Of a stretch of DNA of 8,360 bases, positions 5,259 to 8,360 are shown piece by piece. A program made the position numbers and the translations under genes. The stretch is from positions 1-8,360 of the forward strand of contig CANGVZ010000074.1 in assembly GCA_947457285.1 (NCBI GenBank). The letters are read 5' to 3'. This DNA is from Flavobacteriales bacterium (GTDB lineage: Bacteria > Bacteroidota > Bacteroidia > Flavobacteriales_D > Sanyastnellaceae). The stretch's first letter is position 1. The number at the start of each line of letters is the position of its first letter. Under the pieces are notes generated by a model. The model had not been told where the DNA came from, did no database searches, and saw nothing but the letters and a program-made list of their open reading frames with translations.

Positions 5259-5639
5259 ATGAAATACGTACTTGCCATTTTCTTATCTGCCTTTACTCTC
5301 ATTGGAGTTGCTCAAACGGATATCACACCGCAGGTTGCTGATGCGCTGAAAAAGGGCGACGCAAATGCACTGGCTTCGTTTTTCATGAGCTCCGTCGAAA
5401 TCGAGCTCAAGGAAGAAGGTAACAATTATACCGCTGCTGAGGCGAAGGCAGTGATGGCTACGTTCTTTTCCCAAAACCCCGTTAAAGGATTTACGATTAA
5501 ACACCAAGGTACTTCTAAACTCGATGACCAATATCGAATTGGTGATCTTGTTACTGCTAAAGGCAATTACCGCGTCACTTTCTTTATGAAGAAAGTAGGA
5601 AATGGTTGGCAGATCAAACAATTGAAGATAGAAGGGTAA
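5259..5639 (+). CDS. Secreted DUF4783 family protein
   Basis: The predicted 126-residue protein has a signal peptide, M-K-Y-V-L-A-I-F-L-S-A-F-T-L-I-G-V-A, with likely cleavage before Gln19. A compact domain of about 105 residues follows. The order D-I-T-P-Q-V-A-D-A-L-K-K-G-D-A-N-A-L-A, then F-F-S-Q-N-P-V-K-G-F-T-I-K-H-Q-G, then G-N-Y-R-V-T-F-F-M-K-K matches the DUF4783 family of Bacteroidota. These are small, probably NTF2/SnoaL-like proteins of unknown function, exported to the periplasm or beyond. I chose the ATG at 5259 because an in-frame GTG 60 bases upstream would bury the signal peptide behind 20 unlikely residues. nadC follows after 40 bases; from memory, DUF4783 genes often sit near nadC in this phylum. 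No function can be assigned. Confidence 0.85.
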   Translation: MKYVLAIFLSAFTLIGVAQTDITPQVADALKKGDANALASFFMSSVEIELKEEGNNYTAAEAKAVMATFFSQNPVKGFTIKHQGTSKLDDQYRIGDLVTAKGNYRVTFFMKKVGNGWQIKQLKIEG

Positions 5640-5667
5640 TTCAAACCCGCGCGCCTGCCCGTTTTTG

Positions 5668-5675
5668 TATCTTCG
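5668..5675 (+). promoter_or_regulatory. Possible -7 promoter element for nadC
   Basis: TATCTTCG at 5668-5675 differs from TAnnTTTG at one position. It is followed by TGGC and the ATG at 5680, so it ends 4 bases before the start codon, almost the same arrangement as at lpdA (TATCTTTG, CGGC, ATG). No -33 TTG is seen at the right distance, and read-through from the DUF4783 gene 40 bases upstream is also possible. Confidence 0.38.
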
Positions 5676-5679
5676 TGGC

Positions 5680-6525
5680 ATGGAGAATTTTGACCTAGAC
5701 CAGTTTTTAAAATATGCTATCGCAGAAGATGTCGGCGATGGAGATCATACCAGCCTTTCTACTATTCCGGCTGGTGCCACGGGCAAAGCAAGACTTTTGG
5801 TTAAAGACAATGGAATCATAGCAGGTATCGATATCGCCCAGCGCGTATTCGAACTGATTGACGCAGATTTGAAATTTGAACAAATACTCCATGATGGAGC
5901 AAAAGTGCAACACGGCGATGTTGCATTTTTTGTGTCCGGAAAATCGCAGAGCATCGTCACGGCAGAGCGCCTTGCTCTTAATATCATGCAACGAATGAGC
6001 GGAATCGCAACGCAGACTGCGAAGATTACGTCCATGATTTCACATACAAAATGCAAACTTCTCGATACACGCAAAACGACGCCCGGATTTCGTTACTTCG
6101 AAAAACGCGCTGTGGTGCTCGGTGGGGGCGTCAATCATCGCATTGGATTGTATGATATGATTTTGGTGAAAGATAATCACATCGACTATGCTGGAGGGGT
6201 GAATGACGCGCTTTCAAAAATCAAAGAATATTTGGAGACAAATCATAAAAACCTTCAAGTCGAGGTGGAGGCGCGCTCGTTAGAAGATGTCAAATTGATT
6301 TTGGAAAATGGATTGGCATTTAGAATTTTGCTCGATAATTTTACGGTGGAACAAATGAGAGAAGCTGTCGAGTATATCAATGGTCGCGTGCAAACGGAAG
6401 CCAGTGGAGGTATTCACGAAGGGAATGTGGTGGCGTATGCCGAAACGGGCGTTGATTATATTTCAATGGGCGCTTTGACGCATCAAATCAAAAGTCTTGA
6501 TTTGAGTTTGAAAGCAATGAAGTAA
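5680..6525 (+). CDS. nadC: Nicotinate-nucleotide pyrophosphorylase (carboxylating), quinolinate phosphoribosyltransferase
   Basis: The enzyme converts quinolinate and PRPP to nicotinate mononucleotide, CO2 and pyrophosphate, the entry step from de novo quinolinate into NAD. The predicted 281 residues are full length for the family. Diagnostic segments are E-D-V-G-D-G-D-H-T-S (16-25), T-A-E-R-L-A-L-N-I-M-Q-R-M-S-G-I-A-T (94-111), D-T-R-K-T-T-P-G-F-R (129-138), G-G-G-V-N-H-R (148-154) and K-D-N-H-I (164-168), followed by V-E-V-E-A-R, L-L-D-N-F and E-A-S-G-G-I in the barrel. The ATG at 5680 is preferred over an in-frame TTG at 5665, which falls in the promoter-like box and would add only five residues. 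nadA and nadB are not in the window. The YihY-family gene follows after 7 bases and is very likely co-transcribed. Confidence 0.96.
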   Translation: MENFDLDQFLKYAIAEDVGDGDHTSLSTIPAGATGKARLLVKDNGIIAGIDIAQRVFELIDADLKFEQILHDGAKVQHGDVAFFVSGKSQSIVTAERLALNIMQRMSGIATQTAKITSMISHTKCKLLDTRKTTPGFRYFEKRAVVLGGGVNHRIGLYDMILVKDNHIDYAGGVNDALSKIKEYLETNHKNLQVEVEARSLEDVKLILENGLAFRILLDNFTVEQMREAVEYINGRVQTEASGGIHEGNVVAYAETGVDYISMGALTHQIKSLDLSLKAMK

Positions 6526-6532
6526 AAGTTTT

Positions 6533-7471
6533 ATGGCAGAGAATTTTTTTCAACGAATACCAAAAATGAAAGGCGTGCGAAAGATTGTTCGCTCCCTTGA
6601 TAATATTCACCCTCCTGGATTTGAAGGTCTCTCGTTGTGGTATGTATTGAAATTTTTCGTGGAAGGAATTACAGAAGGACATTTGCCAACAAGGGCCGCC
6701 GCCATTTCTTTCCGCATCTTCCTCGCGTTTTTTCCTGCCATTATCTTATTGCTTTCACTCATTCCGTATATCCCCGTGCCCAACTTTCAAGAAAGCCTCT
6801 TTGACAGCATTCGCGGATTTTTTCCGGGTGATACGTTCTCATTATTTGAAAGTACACTGGATGACTTGATTAATAAAAAGCACAATGCACTGTTGTCTGT
6901 CGGTTTTATCCTCTTGATTTATTACGCTTCTAGCAGTATCAATGCGATTTTGCTTGGGTTTAATGAGAGTATTTTCATTGAAGAAAGAGGGAACATTATC
7001 ATGATGCGTTTGGCTTCGATCGTGTTGATTTTTGTACTTGGATTTATCATGATCGTAGCGGTTTCATTGATAATTTTTAGCGGGATTGCTTTTGAATATC
7101 TGCACGAAAAGGGCATCATCGGAAGCATTGACTATATTCCTATTTTGAATTTTGCTAAATGGGTAATTTCTGTCTTTTTGATTTATACGGTGATCAGTAC
7201 GCTCTATAACGTGGGCAATGGAAAGAAACGTCGCCGCTGGAGATTTTTCAACGTGGGCACAACATTCGCTACGATTTTCTTCGTAATCGCTTCTTTAGGA
7301 TTTGCTTACTTCGTCAATAACTTCGCTCAATTCAATAAGCTCTACGGTTCACTGGGTACGCTGATGGTGCTGTTGATTTGGTTGAATTTTAATAGCATGA
7401 TTGTGTTGCTAGGATTCGATCTCAATTCAGGAATTCGAAAAGCCAAGAAGGCTACAAAACTTGCGAGTTAG
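6533..7471 (+). CDS. YihY/BrkB family integral membrane protein
   Basis: The predicted 312-residue protein has about six transmembrane helices. The family signature near the N-terminus is G-H-L-P-T-R-A-A-A-I-S-F-R-I-F-L-A-F-F-P (49-68). The C-terminal signature is Y-G-S-L-G-T-L-M-V-L-L-I-W-L (271-284) followed by L-L-G-F-D-L-N (292-298). A cytoplasmic-looking basic stretch G-K-K-R-R-R-W-R-F lies between helices four and five. Members were once called ribonuclease BN, an assignment since withdrawn for E. coli YihY; they are inner-membrane proteins, perhaps transporters, and no function should be assumed. The start is 7 bases after the nadC stop, with no Shine-Dalgarno motif, so translation is likely linked to nadC. 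The last 45 bases overlap, on the opposite strand, the end of the glycosyltransferase gene. Confidence 0.92.
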   Translation: MAENFFQRIPKMKGVRKIVRSLDNIHPPGFEGLSLWYVLKFFVEGITEGHLPTRAAAISFRIFLAFFPAIILLLSLIPYIPVPNFQESLFDSIRGFFPGDTFSLFESTLDDLINKKHNALLSVGFILLIYYASSSINAILLGFNESIFIEERGNIIMMRLASIVLIFVLGFIMIVAVSLIIFSGIAFEYLHEKGIIGSIDYIPILNFAKWVISVFLIYTVISTLYNVGNGKKRRRWRFFNVGTTFATIFFVIASLGFAYFVNNFAQFNKLYGSLGTLMVLLIWLNFNSMIVLLGFDLNSGIRKAKKATKLAS

Positions 7472-8360
7472 CGCTTCGCGGCTATAATCGGGAGCTTTTT
7501 TTGTGACAATCATTTCGCCTTTTTTCCAACTTTCATAATGCTCAAGAAGCATCATTTTGATTTTGTCATGGTGCAGGCGATCGATTATTTTACCCGAATT
7601 GGTTTGATGCAACAGGGCCGCCGCATCGCCATCTTCAGGCCCGATGCCAAGAATGGGTGTGCCGCTCGCCATATATTCATACATCTTACCGGGCATATTG
7701 CCAGCTGCGATATCGGTGTGTGCAAGTATGAGCAATAGTAATGTTGAAGAACAATACAATTCTACGACAGCGCTGTGAGGCACGGCGGGCGAGAATTTCG
7801 TGATGGCTGCCAATGCGGCATCGTCTTCTATATATTGTCTAAAGCTATTGTTCACAGGACCGATGAATTCAACGGAAATATCTTCCTGTAGTACATTTTT
7901 TTCACGAATCAAATCGGCAATGGCGTTCATCATTGGCCGAGGGTCGCGCAATTCGTCAACGCTGCCGAGGTGGCGAATAACAAATTTATCAGTGGTGATT
8001 TTTTTTGCATTCAAAAAATCACGATGATCGTAACCATTATTGATCAGTTCGCAGCGCTTGGCTCCCAGAGCAATCAAACGATCCACGTGATAAGGAGAAA
8101 TGCTCACGGTGAGATCTGCAGTCTCTAGCACTTCACGTTCGAGGCGACGATGTTTTTTTCTCGCTGCTTCTTTTGTTTTTAGTACATCCAATAGATCCCA
8201 TTCACTCCAGGGGTCTCTGAAATCCGCTACCCACTGCACTTTGGGAAAAATCTTTTTCAACCGCATCGCTATGAGATGCATGCTATGGGGCGGTCCCGTG
8301 GAGATGATGGCATCTATCGGGTTTTCTTTCAAATATTTTTTTAAAAACTTTACCGAAGGC
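7427..8360 (-). CDS. Glycosyltransferase, GT-B fold (GT4-like), N-terminus cut by right window edge
   Basis: The minus-strand frame is open from the right edge to a TGA at 7427, giving about 310 residues of the C-terminal part; the true start lies outside the window. The first visible part reads I-S-T-G-P-P-H-S-M-H-L-I-A, followed by W-V-A-D-F-R-D-P-W-S, a pair typical of Bacteroidota glycosyltransferases of the GT4-like group. L-E-T-A-D-L-T-V-S-I-S and L-I-N-N-G-Y-D lead into the second Rossmann domain (F-V-I-R-H-L-G-S-V). The nucleotide-sugar site follows as P-G-K-M-Y-E-Y-M-A-S-G-T-P-I-L-G-I-G, with an acidic P-E-D-G-D. Such enzymes transfer a sugar from a nucleotide donor onto surface polysaccharide or glycoconjugate at the cytoplasmic face. 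Donor and acceptor cannot be told from the sequence. It is convergent with the YihY gene and overlaps it by 45 bases. Confidence 0.88.
   Translation of the reverse strand, partial: PSVKFLKKYLKENPIDAIISTGPPHSMHLIAMRLKKIFPKVQWVADFRDPWSEWDLLDVLKTKEAARKKHRRLEREVLETADLTVSISPYHVDRLIALGAKRCELINNGYDHRDFLNAKKITTDKFVIRHLGSVDELRDPRPMMNAIADLIREKNVLQEDISVEFIGPVNNSFRQYIEDDAALAAITKFSPAVPHSAVVELYCSSTLLLLILAHTDIAAGNMPGKMYEYMASGTPILGIGPEDGDAAALLHQTNSGKIIDRLHHDKIKMMLLEHYESWKKGEMIVTKKAPDYSREALTRKFCSLLGFSNS

Noticed and set aside
5665..5679. A TTG start at 5665 for nadC
   Set aside because: It overlaps the promoter-like TATCTTCG box and adds five residues not expected in the family. The ATG at 5680 is preferred.
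5283..5681. A 132-codon minus-strand reading frame covering the DUF4783 gene
   Set aside because: It is antisense to a gene with a clear signal peptide and family match, and its translation has no recognisable domain.
7469..7502. A hairpin at the YihY stop (TAGC...GCTA, 7469-7484) followed by seven Ts at 7496-7502 as a terminator
   Set aside because: The stem is short and interrupted, the T-run starts 11 bases after it, and the whole stretch is coding for the glycosyltransferase on the other strand.

Overview
The window looks like an ordinary stretch of a Bacteroidota chromosome carrying one accessory-looking gene. Several signs point to that phylum. Candidate promoters resemble the Bacteroidota -7 element TAnnTTTG, and genes lack recognisable Shine-Dalgarno sites. 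Ribosomal protein L32 is of the form with a single cysteine. A DUF4783 secreted protein is present, and signal peptides end in A-Q. I cannot resolve the class or genus. There are ten protein genes, two of them cut by the window edges, and no tRNA, rRNA, CRISPR array or insertion sequence that I can support. No gene-free stretch exceeds 300 bases; the longest are 5097-5258 and 4209-4341, and both are described below.

Layout. Positions 1-456 (minus strand) hold a small three-helix membrane protein followed 15 bases later by the start of a secreted protein that runs off the left edge. Positions 498-833 (plus) encode an alkyltransferase-like DNA-damage recognition protein that has alanine in place of the catalytic cysteine. 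Positions 843-2714 (minus) hold a 623-residue AlbA_2/Schlafen-type protein with a GHKL ATPase-like domain. It is visibly more AT-rich than its neighbours and is the best candidate for a horizontally acquired gene. Positions 2802-4208 (plus) encode dihydrolipoyl dehydrogenase. Its downstream spacer contains a nested 8/24-bp tandem repeat and then a good promoter for the DUF177-rpmF pair (4342-5096), which ends at a strong intrinsic terminator. A palindromic heptamer repeat lies between that terminator and the next gene group: a secreted DUF4783 protein, nadC (NAD biosynthesis) and a YihY/BrkB membrane protein. A glycosyltransferase of the GT-B fold reads in from the right edge on the minus strand and overlaps the end of the YihY gene by 45 bases.

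How the genes work together. Most are housekeeping genes: the E3 component of 2-oxoacid dehydrogenases, ribosome assembly (DUF177 with L32) and NAD synthesis. The gene groups are short and separated by compact promoters, and in several cases the -7-like box ends only 4 bases before the start codon, which would give almost leaderless mRNAs. I found no multi-gene novel system. The observations most worth following up are the AlbA_2/GHKL gene, the very short promoter-to-start spacing, the two intergenic repeat structures and the convergent gene overlap.
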